Assembly: GCF_020882245.1 (NCBI RefSeq) | Contig: NC_083597.1 | Span: forward strand, 23,414,652-23,478,651 | Reading direction: 5' to 3' | DNA length: 64,000 nucleotides | Source of the DNA: Rhopalosiphum padi | Taxonomy: Eukaryota; Arthropoda; Insecta; Hemiptera; Aphididae | Part shown: in pieces, positions 40,439-54,300 of the stretch | How the letters are laid out: every line of letters starts with the position of its first letter | How positions within the stretch are numbered: position 1 is the first letter of the stretch | The notes under the pieces: generated by a model | What the model saw: only the letters and a program-made list of their open reading frames with translations | Databases searched by the model: none | What the model was told of the DNA's origin: nothing | Position numbers and translations under genes: made by a program

Positions 40439-40659
40439 CGGTGATTTGTAAGTGTCCAAACGGGTTGCCTTTTGACGGTCCCGTACAGTTCCACCGATGT
40501 GTACTAAACTGTTGTTGGCATTCTTGTTTGGCCATCCGTATGCCGTGACCGACGGCAGCCATCGCGTCAGGTGCAGCGGCGCAAATCCTCCGTTGACCTG
40601 CCGTCAGTCCGACTATTTTGTTGCAAATCACTTGGGCACCAAACGCGCTTGCCAATACC
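40439..40659 (-). CDS. Wnt7: Wnt7 coding exon (N-terminal part of mature ligand; first recognised exon)
   Basis: This exon encodes 73 full codons, from VLASAFGAQVICNKIVGLT to FGHLQIT. It is the start of the Wnt N-terminal domain of a secreted, lipid-modified glycoprotein that signals through Frizzled receptors. The pattern ICNK...GQRRIC...PDAM...QECQQQF..HRWNC is the Wnt7/Drosophila Wnt2 arrangement, with four conserved cysteines and an N-glycosylation sequon (NCT). The acceptor reads TGATTGCAG|G and the donor ACCG|GTAAGC. One nucleotide at the 5' end completes a codon, so an upstream exon must end in phase 2. That missing exon should hold the start Met and most of the signal peptide, as in vertebrate Wnt7 genes. 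The 3' end (phase 1) joins the exon at 10674 to give ITASREAAYMYAV. A long (TG)n tract lies 26 nt inside the following intron. Subfamily call is strong; absence of the start exon is the main gap. Confidence 0.93.
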
Positions 40660-43600
40660 CTGCAATCATAAACACTTAATAACTTCCAATATCACATAAA
40701 CAATAACGATTTTCACGGATTGATTGAGAGATATAGCAACAGGAGAATAAAAATTAATTTTTAATCGGAAAATATTCATTTTTACGAACGCTAAGATCTT
40801 TTACGTTGATCGCTAACATTTACATATTGTATACATAAATTGATCAGTTATAATAAATATTCTAAGCACTTAGGATAACGTCGTAAAATGTTTAATACTG
40901 ATTAAACAATATCTCTCATCAAGTATTACAATTTATTACATTCAAAATAATTATCGAGCATTATCAAAATGTAAATATTTATTGTTGAACATTAATTATT
41001 GTTATGTATATAGGTAGTATCATTAATGATAATCGTTATTATTTGTATCAATAATGAATAATTTAAAAGTAAAAAAAGTTTTAATTTCTAGTCCCAAATC
41101 TTAATTATAGATATTTATATAATAGGTAATAGATATCCGAACATAATTGTTTGAACTAGGTAGTATTAGGTACCTATTATTTATTAGTAAGTATATCTTG
41201 AATTGAGTACTAAACTATTGATTAGTGATTACTAAATAAGTAGTCACCAAAATAGCATAAAAATTCAAGAAAGCATTCAATAGGTATTATAAATTGTTCG
41301 GACCAAATGTTCAATCAAACCGTATTTCGGTATCATAAAATTATAATTTTATACTTTTTTAAAAGGCTATAGCGTCAAATAGGTTTTTATATTTAAATGT
41401 TTAGGTACCTTATTTAATATTATATAAATTTGATCAAATTGCAAGTATATAACTAAAGCCATCTTTGAAAATATACTCTTGCATTAAACAAGTACAAATT
41501 GTAGATTATAGTGGCATTTATATAACATAATGACAAAAATAGCAGCTAATCAATAGGTACAATACATATTACCGTCAATTCTAAATGTCGTCAATAAATA
41601 ATTACCAGTACAATAATTTCATTATTTAAGACCTAAGTTTTAGTTTGTCTGACTTCGAAATATATTCCGTATTTTAAATTTTAAAACTTCTTGGCTAGAT
41701 GGCTATATTATGTATACCTTATATATATAGGTACTATTCCAGCAGTATCACACTGCATACATTTCTCATAGAGCATAGAGCATATCAATATATCACAATA
41801 TATTAATAATATATAAATTTGAAGTCAACAATAATATAATAAAAAAATATATTTAATAGTCTTTGTTTAACTGAAAGCTCGTTTTTCAGTAATTAAAATC
41901 CGTAATAATATATTGGAAAGCTACTATTTATTCATTTAAAGCAACATACATAATATTACATATAATATATATGAGGTTAGAATTTATGTTATTATAGACA
42001 TATATTAAACATTGTCTTATAATTTATGCGTAGTATATAGAAATAATTTTCAAGGTGGGCTACAGTTGATAGTAATTAGTAAATAATAATTGATCTGGTA
42101 CCCAGCGACTTCCTACTGTTTATTAAAAATAAACTTCACAAAAACCATCATATGTCACGAGTGGTAATTATTTCATGATAAACATACCTACCTACTCATT
42201 AGTCATTAGGTTGTATTATTTATTGATTAGATGATTGAATTCCCTACATTGTTTTCCTAAATTAATTTCAGAATTCCATCTCGGCAAACGAGATTTAATT
42301 TTCCTTTCCATGTTTCCTGTTCCCTTTTCCTCTACAAACTACCTATTGCACTCTCTCTTAACACTTCTTATGCAACTAGCTAATAAGGATCCCCATTTTC
42401 CCTCCCAAGTCCCAATTATAAACTTTATTTCAATTCAATTATTAGTTACTTTTTATTAAGTTATATTGTATACTTAAATTTTTGTTTTTCTCTTCTTCTG
42501 TTTGGATGACGAAATAGTCGTTTTAATTTTAACTCAAACTTTTTCAGCGAAAATTTAATACCTATCGATACATTATGTAATGCATAATAACCATAGATAA
42601 ATTATATTATATTATGTTTATGAAACCATAATAATAAAATATCAGAATATAATTAATAATGTATAGACATTTTTATTTATTTTACCTAAACTACACAGTT
42701 TATATTATTATTATTAGCATTTAAGACTTACTCGTTTTTTATGCAAAATGTAATGGACGAAGCACTGTGAAATATTATTTTGAAAAAGTGTTTTATTCTC
42801 ACAGTGCGTATAGAGAAATAGAATTAACAACTTAAACAATAATCGTATAAAAAACTGTTTTATATAAGGACACTCTTATCTGTAAAATTATGAATAATAA
42901 TTTTACATCTACAGCCTACCCATGTCACTTAATGTATAATTTGTGTCAGAGGGAGTTAATACAATACATACATGATACATTTGTATAAAAATCCCTAGTG
43001 GATCATCCATCCAAGACATTGTAACTAACGCAGTTTAATTATCATGCAAAATGTTTAGCTAGAAGATTCATCACACCACTCTGACCTAATTAAATTATCG
43101 ACCGATGCGTTTGGAGAAAAAAAATATATTTTCCGCTTCACTAATTTATTCTTACCTAGGTAGTTTACTTTATTATTTTTTTTTTTTTGTTAAAAATTAA
43201 AAATTCTACTCTTATACCTACAATTTATAACATTAACTCGAAAATCAAATGCATATTATTTTTGTGTGATGAAATTTATAAAATTATATTACGGTGTAAA
43301 GGCTAAATAATTCAATGATTAAAAGTTGCTTTTTATTTTTTACTTCTAAACAATAAAATTATTAAGTGAATCGAATTCCTATTGTGTATTTTGATTTTTA
43401 AAACTAAATCAAGAACAAAAATAAAAATGTATTTTTACAATATTATGAACAGTAAGTTGTGAAACCATCGCACAAATCAATTAAAAATAAAAATACTCTT
43501 AAAAATCTTGTGACGAAAACTAAATAGAACAATCTTTTTATATAGAATTAGAAATAAGTAGGTAGCTGTTTCCGGAATTATATTTTAAGGATTCTATAAT

Positions 43601-46600
43601 ATTGCGTTAAGATCAATTTTTTATAAACTTGTAATTAATTGTTATTTGTTGAGCAACAATTCAATATTTCAATGTTATATCATAACATTTTATAACAAAC
43701 TAATGAAACTCTTTCAGAGCGTGAAACTTTCAAGCAAATAAAATATAAAAATTATTTTATTAGATATAAAGTTTTTTATTTGATGTTTATAAAACATAAA
43801 TTAGTGTAATTAAAAATGTTTTGTGTTTAATTATGTAGTTTAACGAATCATTAGTTCGTTAGACACATTTATATAAATTAGAACATAATATATACGCATA
43901 GTACGTTAATCATAATATGTATATTCGTTGGGTATGACTTTGTCTCATAAAAATAGTAATTCAAGTACATTAATTTTAGTATTGGTTGTTTTTTTTTTAT
44001 TACCATGTGTAGTACATATATACCTACATTAAAAAAAACTATATACTCGTAATAGTTGAGGAGTGAAATTAATCAGCTGACTAACCAACGTAAACTTTTT
44101 TAATTAAAGTCTAAAATCTCAATAAATTTATTTTTAGAATATATGATTAAATCTTAGTTTTTATACACACGTATTATTCATCTAAATTGTCTAAAATAAG
44201 AAACAATATACCTACTCGTTATTTTGCACTGATATACAAATAATGCTTTTATTTTAATTTAATTTAATAAGGTTTGAAATTATTTTTAACTTGGGAAACT
44301 GTACGTTTAACAACGTTTAACGGTCGCGGGTATAATAAAAAAAAAAATACTTTTAAGCGTTAAAAATCTATGGAAGAAAAATCTCGTACCTTCTAAAATT
44401 AACGATATCGCTTGATTACAAAACGTATATTTACATAGATTCGTATTAGTAGTGCCGTAATAAACGATTCGAATATCCCGTGTATATAATGTAGGTGTAC
44501 ACTAAACGGACAGAGAAATAATAAAATAATATAACAAAAACAACTACAAAACTTACCTTTTTTTTTTTCTTGAACCGGTTATTATCAGTTCATCGAGACA
44601 CTGGGTAAAAACTAAAAGGTGTCCAGCGTATCAATACATAATATACGTCTACCGAAAACACCTCGAATTGATGAAGATCTGTTTCTGTTCGAACATATAA
44701 TATGCCTGTATAGTGCCGTGTAATATTTCGTACAACCGCTATGGGCGCGTTTGTATTGTCTATATTATAATATATTATACTCGTACCTATATTAGTTTTT
44801 TTTTTATTAAAAGCTATGGGCACCATATAATTAAAATTATCATCTATCCCATCCTCTCCGTGCGACGAATAAATAATTTGTACTTGTTCGCACACACATT
44901 CACCAGCTGTAATATTTCTCGACTTCTCGTTGCATAGGTATACAGTACATAACGTAGGTACGCTTAAATTATAATATTACTTATGTTAGGTAACAACTAA
45001 CAACTAACAATAAACTATTATTATCATTACCCGCTATAATATAATTATGAGTGTGATATTAACACTACAACAATAACTGTATAGCGGTGTAGTGATCGTA
45101 TTATGACTTATGGTCATGTTATTATACTATAATGTTCATATTAAAATATAATATAGTATAATAAATATTTTTATAGGAAATAAAACACATTTTTTATCGC
45201 TTTTATTAATTTAGTACAATTTAAATGGTAAGTAATTTATAAATATTTTTTTTTTAAATAGAGGCAAAAATTATATTAATATACAGATTAGGACTGTAGG
45301 TACCCTAATGTATTCAGAAAAAAAATTGTATTTTAGACAAATAAATCGATTCAAAGTATGTAATAAATACTGGGTCGCATTATCGAGCAGAAGTGTAACT
45401 ATGTAGGTCCAATCTACAGTCGAACAAAATTTGTTTTATACATTTTTTTAGTTCATTCGTGACATAATTTTATAAAAGTAAACTAACACAAACAAAATAA
45501 AATATTCATAGACATTTTATGCTGCAAAGGAATGCTTTGATGTAATTTGTCAATGTGAAATAAATAATTGTAATCTTGTAGTCTTGTATGTAATGATTAA
45601 AAGGACTCGAGAGGGTTTTGCGTACAATTCCAATTCCTTTGAACGAACGGTCCTACATCAATCGGAATAAGTTTTGCGCTAAAAAATGTAATTATTGTAT
45701 TTCAAAGTGCGATCGTTGTAAGTGGAAATTAGATAGAGAACCCAAAGTTCTGCCCGATTTGACGATATTCACAAAGAAATAATCATATACAAGGTAATAC
45801 TCGTACATTGAATTAATTGCTTATAAGCTAAAATATTTAGTCTTTAATAACATTATAATTTTACAATCGATTACTTTCGTGAATAATTTATTTAAGTAGA
45901 ATAATAATATTGTTACATGTTACTATTTAAGCAGTATACTCTTTAGTTATTAATCAATTTCTTGTTATTTGTTAACTATTATGAATATAATTTATTTATA
46001 TAAAATTCGTAACCATAACTGGAACAAAAGTTAAACCTTAATTAAGATTGATATTGTTTATATTAGGTTCTATGGAAATTTAAATATAACTATAAAGTAA
46101 GTACATAACTTTGTTAACCTTATTAACTCTGTTTTTAGATTGTTAAAAATTATCACAAAACTTCTTATTGCTAAGGAGATATGAATTATAACATAAATAT
46201 AACATAACTAAATAAGTAATTTACCAAAAATCATTTAACATTATTTTTTATTGAAAGTTTTGAATTTTACTCAAATAAATGGCATATTTTGTAATACTTT
46301 TGGAAATGACTGTGGGATGTTTACTTGGAAAACCAAACAACTTTATATGATTGAACGAACGATGTTTGAAAAGTAATATTCAAACTCATCTTAAATCCAT
46401 GCGTTTGGTTCTATTGTTTTCAAACAGAAAAATTTAAAGATTTATATGTTATTAAACGACTAAAAAAATATTCTCTTCAACCGGTTTGCATTGCAACAAT
46501 GCGAAATGTATAGGTAAAAAATCGGTTTAAATTTATCGTATTATGCATCGTGTATTGTTTTAATAAATAAATGTATATTCTAAAATAGTTCTTCTAACCA

Positions 46601-47039
46601 CAAACCATTTTTTATAAATTTGTTTGCGAATAAAAAAAAATTCAGCTTGCAGTCGTACTAAATAATAATATTCTATTTTGTCAAAACCAAATATATTTTA
46701 TACAATGACAGTTGATGTGCAAATAATCATGTGGGTAATACTTTAAATAGAATGCAGTATTCATTGTAGGTATTTTATAGAATTAAAACTTAATCGGCAA
46801 ACTAAATAAAATTATTGATATCGAATTTGGGACATATTTTTGATCAGTAGTCTACATGCGATAGACGTAATTCATAAACACCTGTTAGGTTTTTTGTACA
46901 GCGATATGTACAACATTTCTTAATAATAAATTATTTAATATTTTACTGATTGAATAATCCGAACGAAAACCGATTGTCTGCGTAAACGAATTCAAAATGT
47001 ATCATGAAAATAGATATAATAATATCATACATTGTCTAA
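40660..47039. other. Wnt7: Upstream or first-intron sequence of Wnt7
   Basis: AT-rich. The 5' end of the exon at 40659 is a splice acceptor, so at least the first part is intron. A good minus-strand donor (AAG|GTAAGT) exists at 44556, but the frame before it has no start codon; a non-coding 5' exon is possible. Confidence 0.5.
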
Positions 47040-47669
47040 CACTGGTTTTACGCGCACAACCGATCTCGACCTCAGCTCGACTTATCCAATTTGTGAATAA
47101 TACACAGAGACAATAATATAATCATATAATATCTAGCTAGGTACCTACCTAATAAGTATTATAGTATTGCTATTTGTTTCTCGCATCGGCGAACACCACA
47201 CGGACGTTATTTCGATCGTTGTCCGCACGTGCAATAATCTATACAGCGAGATTCGTCGAGATATGGCGGACGCAGTAGGTACTTACTTTCGTCGTGATGT
47301 ACAGTATAATTATTATAGTCACCGTTCACATGACGTTCACATTTATTTATTTGTTTTTATCACCGAGCGAATCTGAAATAAAAATGGTCGGTCGGCCGGT
47401 CTTAAAAGTATTATTATTATTTTTTCTCAGTTAAATTATATTTCCGAGGAGGCTGAAGTGTGTGCAGTGGTGCAGTTGTTGGGCTCTCTAGAATACACAC
47501 ACACAAATAATGTCATGTATATAATACGGTGACCGAGCGACGACGTATGTACAGCATTACAGCAATACAGCATAGGTAGGTACACGTAATAATAATATGA
47601 CGTCTAGCAATTACTATATATTATTTTATATACAAATTTTGTCGTCCGCGAGTTATCGTGCGGTAATAA

Positions 47670-47718
<49 letters not shown>

Positions 47719-48090
47719 GAGAGAGAAAAAATACGAATAAAAACCTCGAGCGCCATAGCTAGTCTTGTGGGAATCGTTCGTGACCACCGGTGGGCGTACG
47801 GACACGACCGCGACGACGACCAGGACGTCCGTCGCTAATTGACGTGGAGAGACAGCGGCGCGCACCTTTTTACAATAATATCACATAATAATATAATATA
47901 TTACGAACGCTGCCGGATTAGAGCCACCGGCAGTTGTACGTAAAAATAAAAACAAAACAAAAACAAACGCTTGACGGTATACGATATTATCGTCATTATT
48001 AATTGTCATGTCCGAATGATGTCAGTGTGATGTCACCGACCGATATAGGTACTCGTATAGTCGCTCTCGTCGCGCTCGAAATCGAATTCC
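47040..48090. promoter_or_regulatory. CpG-rich region upstream of the recognised Wnt7 exons
   Basis: A patch of raised GC and CpG containing the (GA)n tract and words such as GACGACGACC and GCGCTCGAAATCG. It lies 6-7 kb upstream of the 40659 exon on the Wnt7 strand and is a plausible place for the Wnt7 promoter or 5' UTR. No ATG-initiated signal peptide exon with a good donor was found in it. Confidence 0.3.
47673..47726. repeat. (GA)n microsatellite
   Basis: A pure GA tract of about 41 bp, then TC and a further AGAGAGAGAGA run. It lies within a CpG-richer patch upstream of the recognised Wnt7 exons. Confidence 0.97.
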
Positions 48091-48339
48091 TGTAGATCGA
48101 TTAATATTCCGGAGCACATATAATACAAACGGCCGAAATGTCATTCATAATATTATCTCGCGAAAGGTGTAGTACGAAATATCGTACACCATTCACATAA
48201 ATAATATGCATATTTCCGATACTATATAGATGCCTGTGAGCAGTGTATAATATAATATATAATATATTAGATATAGATATCACAACACCTTGACAATTTT
48301 CGTCAAGTTTCGTACTCCTCTTCAGCCACCAAATATAAC

Positions 48340-48361
48340 ATATATATATATATATATATAT
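48340..48361. repeat. (AT)n microsatellite
   Basis: An uninterrupted AT dinucleotide tract of 22 bp. A shorter one is at 17979-17996. Confidence 0.95.
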
Positions 48362-51300
48362 CTAAAATTTAATTATGCTTTTTAAGTCTCGTCAAATCCT
48401 TTAATGTACATAACTTTAAGACGGCTATACAATCGGCATGCGTACGCATATATATAATATTATGTGTCCCTCAATACAACTATGTCTCGGAAAACGATTG
48501 TAGTTTTTTGCTTTGCATCGTTGGTATTTTGTTTTATTGTTTAACATCGTGGGCATATTTATACACTTCTTACTCTTTTGCGATTCTAGAATAATTGTAC
48601 TACTAAAACCATAAGAACTATATGACTAAAAACTTCAATCTATAGCTTCATTACTTCGTCCTCAGAAAGATTATTTTTTTCTGAAAATGCAGTTGATATA
48701 TAAACGTACATTCAATATTAAACTATATAATATAATTATGGTTAGGTTAGGTATGTACATATCAATATGCATTTACTTTATAATATTATTAATATTGAAA
48801 TAATATAGAGTGCCATCTTAATTCGAAATGAGATGCTATATATATATATATAAATATCATAGACTATAGTATAGTATATATAATAGAGAAATACAAATAT
48901 TGTAAACTCGTAGAATATTTCCCGACGTTACCTATAAAATACAACCTATGTAATTTTTAACCGATAGCATATTATAATATATGCACCGTATAGATAGGTA
49001 CGTGTAACACTGTAACGCTGGCTAATAATTCCGACCGACAAAATTCATCGGAAATTGGTAAACAATACGTATTATATATATTTAATGGATATAGCTTAGT
49101 CGTTAATAAATCATCGAACGTTTTCCGAACTGCGTCTAACGCATTTACCGATTAATCAGAAGGCGGTCGGCCACCGAGCACAGCTTAATCTCTCACGGCT
49201 CCCGGATGATTCAAGCCATAAATAACGGGATAGTCGCGGCCGCCACGCGGTATTATTATTAAAATATCTGCTACACGCCGGCAAGTCCTGTAATCAACGG
49301 AAAAATTTTTACACAAACGGACAAAATTATTTTTTAGACTTTTGACATCAGAGGAAAATAATACCCGCAATAGTGACTTATTATTATGTGGTGATGCGGT
49401 CGCTCGCGCTGCATTTACGCGTACGTACATTTATTCAAGTATAAAATTCACCACTTTGTCTAGTTAATGTGGTGCTTGAAATTTTCGTGGAAAACAAAAA
49501 CTATTACATTCGCGAAAGAATAATGGAAGATACGCCGGGTAAACTTATATGAGTTCTTAACTCACAAACACATAGTTACTACGATAATATATAATATTAT
49601 TATGTTTCGTATCGCTGTTAAAGATATAGACACTCCCGCACACGAATTTTTTACTTATGTGTGTTTGTGTATTATATCTATGCGAAGAGAACTCAGACGA
49701 GAAATTCTATTTTGTTAATTAATTCTGTATAACTTTCAACCGTACGCGTATATGTATACGTATACATTCACATTAGTAAACCACGAAGATTTTTAGTTCT
49801 CAAACTCCCACAGCCCAGCGCAAGGCGAGGTACCCGCATATATTATAATATTATGTATGTTAGTATATAGTATCTGCGCGTTCACGTACAGAGTGATCAT
49901 TTTAACAATAACGGGCACTCACTCGTTATTTATCGAAAAGTGTATTGAACTTTTTTTCAAAAAAATTCTAACGTTTTATATTCCACTTATTATTTTTTTT
50001 AAGCCTCATATCACATATGTTTAATCACAAACGTACTATGCATTTATTTTTATTTTATTTCATAATCTAAAGCAGAAAATTTTACTTTACCTTCTTATAA
50101 TGAACTTTTATAGACGTATTATAGTTTGCTGTAAATAATAATAATTATTATTATTAAAATTCTCGGGATTGACGCGACAACAATTTCACAAACTAATAGT
50201 CATAGTCTTTTCAGTTTAATTCTTGTAAATATCTAAACTTTAAATACTTAATAAAACATAATTTATTCAAATTCTTTATTTATGCTCAAAAATATTTTTT
50301 AATATATTCTTCTTTGAATTATATAATAAAAAATTTCAATTTCCTTATGTATTATTGTTATTTAAGCAATATACTTAATAAACTAAAATTTTTACTTTAT
50401 AAAAATGTATATGATTGTAGGACAATAAGTATATTATAATTACCTATATAACGCTTTACAACCATATAGAATAGTTGAAACGATACGGATCCTTACGCAA
50501 TTTCTTTTAACTGCAGTGTCTATAAGAATATAATATGTGAATCGTTAAAATTTACTTTATCAAATCCCTCAAAAATTGTGTATAATATTTATGAAGTCTA
50601 CCCACAAAAGTACTTACAAGCCACGCTGAATTTGTTTCAATGGCGTTTTCAAAGCCGAGAAAAATACGCTGCTGTATGAAAAATATACATAATATCGTAA
50701 TATATAATAATATAAATTATTGTACACGATATACCATATTACTATTATAACCTAAGTTTACGACGTTTTGATATCGTTGAAAACGTTCCGGCGGCGTCTT
50801 GTCGATAACCACATTTCCATACATATAATACGCTTGATATTGTATTATGCATAATATCCGCACTCTACCATAAATGTTTTGTACACAACATTATAATGTT
50901 CGAAATAATATGCGCTATGGGTATGTCGTATGTGTACCGATCAAGTATCGATATTATAATAATATATTGTATATATTATATTATAATATAATATAGGTAG
51001 GTAGGTATAAGATTTTTTTATCATTGATATAATCATGGTTTTATTCACAATACCCGACGTTGTACAAGTATTTACAGAAATGTATTATACATATACAATG
51101 TAAATTTTGTGCGCATAGCGCGTGTATATACCAATACACGATCAAATACGCATATTCGTTGTAAATTCCCGCGATAATAATTAAACGAAAATCATTAATG
51201 CATGTGTATGTGCGATGGTAGAAAAAAAAAGCACGGTAAATTAATTTTAACTACATATATGTGTATCCTTCGTAACATAATTAAAATTATTTTTATTGAA

Positions 51301-54300
51301 GTACTATTGTTAAATATATGCTCCAATTCTATAACATTGAAATACTGAAACACTGTAGAGAGAAGATAAAAGTGTGAAGCTCTTTTTTCTTGGATAAAAG
51401 CAGCTAGTTCCCTATCTCCCCTCCCCCACCACACATACACATACAAACCTTAGACTTATGTGTTCTTGTAAAATTATTATTGATTCAGTCGTCTGGACCA
51501 GCTATATATGTTACACGCGCAGATTGGATTTGGACGATACTCGACCAAAAATGTTTACGATCCTACTGAGCAAACGAGAAAAGAACACAAAAAAATTTAG
51601 GTATTCATTGACCTTACTTCAAAGATTGATGCGCTTTATTAACAAAAAATGTATGGAACTCATAACGGAATTCTTGTATACGGCATACATGAGAGACAAT
51701 GGCATCAAATACCATAGACTCTGTTTGGTGTGTAGAATTTTTTAGCAATTAAATTTGAGTTATTGCATTGATATTTGGTATTTCATTACCAAATAACTTT
51801 TTATATACATTTTTTTATTGTTTAAAGTTTTTAAGTACTTTTAATTTAACAACAAGGGGAAAAGGTTTTAAAATCCAGCAATTTATTATATTGTTTATTT
51901 TTTGGTTTAACGATAACATAGTATGTGCATGCAAAATAGAATACTCTATAGCGATATAGGTATTTGATATTAAGTTGTATTATTATTATTATTATACCGT
52001 GTCTGCTAGTTAATTGATTCTGAATTCTACTACTATATAGTATATACATATATAAATTTCCATTGAAATCACCATAATTCATAAACGATTCGCCGCGATG
52101 TTCGATAGGTAGTTTGATTATTTCCCAATTAATTAATTTAAAAATATATGTATAAAAAAAACAGGTTAATTCTTAAAATATATATATTCTTAAGCCATGA
52201 ATGAAATTTACGATTCTCCTAAACGACCTTCCTTGCATAAGTTGAATACGACATGTAGGTAAATAAAAAAAATCTATAGTAGTATCCATATATAGTATAC
52301 ATATTACACTAAATTAAATAATATATTTTTCTATCTAGATTTTGGATGATTCAATGGACATTCAAATTTCAATCCTGCTAATATTTATATTATAAATTGG
52401 TTCTAATTTATACAATTCGTATGATCGAATGATTTACAGTGAATTGAATAATAGTTGTGAAACAATAGATAAAAATATTGTCTACAAGACCATGTTTGAA
52501 ATATATAATCGATAGTTGCTGGAAAATACGACGTTGAATTAGTTCATAGTATACAATATTACATGAGTATTATTTAATATGAAAACAGTAGGGACTTACA
52601 AAAATTTAAACTAACTCGCAAGTTGGTAAAACTTTGTTTAAAATTTTTGTTCATTTATTTCTTTGATTATTTTACCGATCTTATTTAATTCTATTATGGA
52701 ATTATTGCCTCAATATATATTTATTTTTGTGTAAAAATTATTTAAAAACATTAAAACATTAATCATCAGCAAAACTAAGCACTATCACGTAGTATTTAGA
52801 CATTTATTATATTCTTAATTACACGTAATATTACTACCTATAAATAATATATAATACATTTTTTTTTATTTTAATAAATAATATTATAAAATCAACTTTT
52901 TGTTAAAACGTTATTGATTAATATACTGCAGACTTGATGGCATGTGGTAATTATAAGTTTTGGGCGTAAAGGCAAAATTAATTAAAGCTTAGTGTAAAAT
53001 AATGTTTACTTTCTTCGCGTTAAAAAGTAAATAAACATGGACGAGGAATGAGGACGCAATCTAATTTTGACACACTTAGTTAGTCCTTTACCCCATTTAA
53101 ATTGTTTTCTTTAAAATGTATATACTATTCTATGTATGAAATATGTATGCATTTTAATTACCAGTTATAATTTATGTACAAGCATATGTAACATTTTTTT
53201 TATATTGTCGATATGATGTATAATGCATAAAACCTAATAGTTAAGTTTTTAAAACCAGACTGTGATCATCGTATATTACAACATAAAATACAATTATTAA
53301 TCATACAATGGATATAAGAATATATTATTATTGCCATGATATAAATATGATATAGTTAAAATATCCATATAACTATACAAAAAATGTAATAATCCCAAAT
53401 AACGATTATGCTGTGAAATGTACTATATTAAGGGTTAAAAGTTTTAATTACTCACATAACGATTTGCAGTTCCGCTATTTATTATAAATATAATATTGTG
53501 TGCTATAATAAGTATAGTTTTAATTATTGTTTCCTATGCATAGTATGAATTTAATGTGACAAAGATATGAAATATATACACGCTATTTGTAATCTTTCGT
53601 AAACATAAATAAATCGCAATAAATTAGATCAAAAAGTTAAATGTAAATAATTATGAAAAGATTAAATATTTACTTAATTAATATTAATTATTATAAATAT
53701 ATACTCAACCAAACATTAAATATGAAAATCATCATATTTTCGTCTATCTTATGGTTGGTATGTACGTCTACCTAAATTATTTTAAGATCGAATCAGGTTT
53801 TACCTACAATAATTCATTTTTTTTTTATATCTGTCATAAGATTTCAGAAAAGATAATTTTTCACAATCTTCAACGTCAATGATGGTTTCAAATTGCAAAT
53901 TTAATTTAGTTGGTACTTAAGGGGAACAAAATCGGAAATCCTAATAGTTACCTAGTTTGAATTATTGTCATAATAAATATAATATTTTTTTCGTATTATT
54001 CGCAATCATTTTATCGACATATTTTATATTTAAACTGAATAATAATTATGCCAAAAATCACACTAATTTCATCTACAAAAGAATATCTTTATATTGACTT
54101 ATTAAGTAATAAATATCTTATAAGTTATAACGCAATTGTATTACGACATTACTATATTAAATGCCTCCTATAATTAAAAAAAAATGTATACTTATAATAG
54201 TTATAACTTAAAATAATAAACTCCGTGTATATTGTTTAATATAATTTTTGGTTTAATATAGAATAATAGTCTATATAACTTAAAAAACTTCCAATGGGGT

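Noticed and set aside
44556..44660. Strong minus-strand donor AAG|GTAAGT preceded by a phase-compatible frame
   Set aside because: The frame ending at this donor has a stop upstream and no Met, so it cannot supply the Wnt7 start. It could only be a non-coding exon.
47653..47865. Minus-strand frame starting RAAVSPRQLATDVLVVVAVV, resembling a signal peptide for the missing Wnt7 exon 1
   Set aside because: It opens with GTG, not ATG. The frame upstream meets TGA after five codons, and there is no good phase 2 donor after the hydrophobic stretch.
51458..51745. 95-codon plus-strand frame with Lys/Arg-rich sequence
   Set aside because: No recognisable family, no conserved motif and no convincing splice sites; length is within chance for this window.
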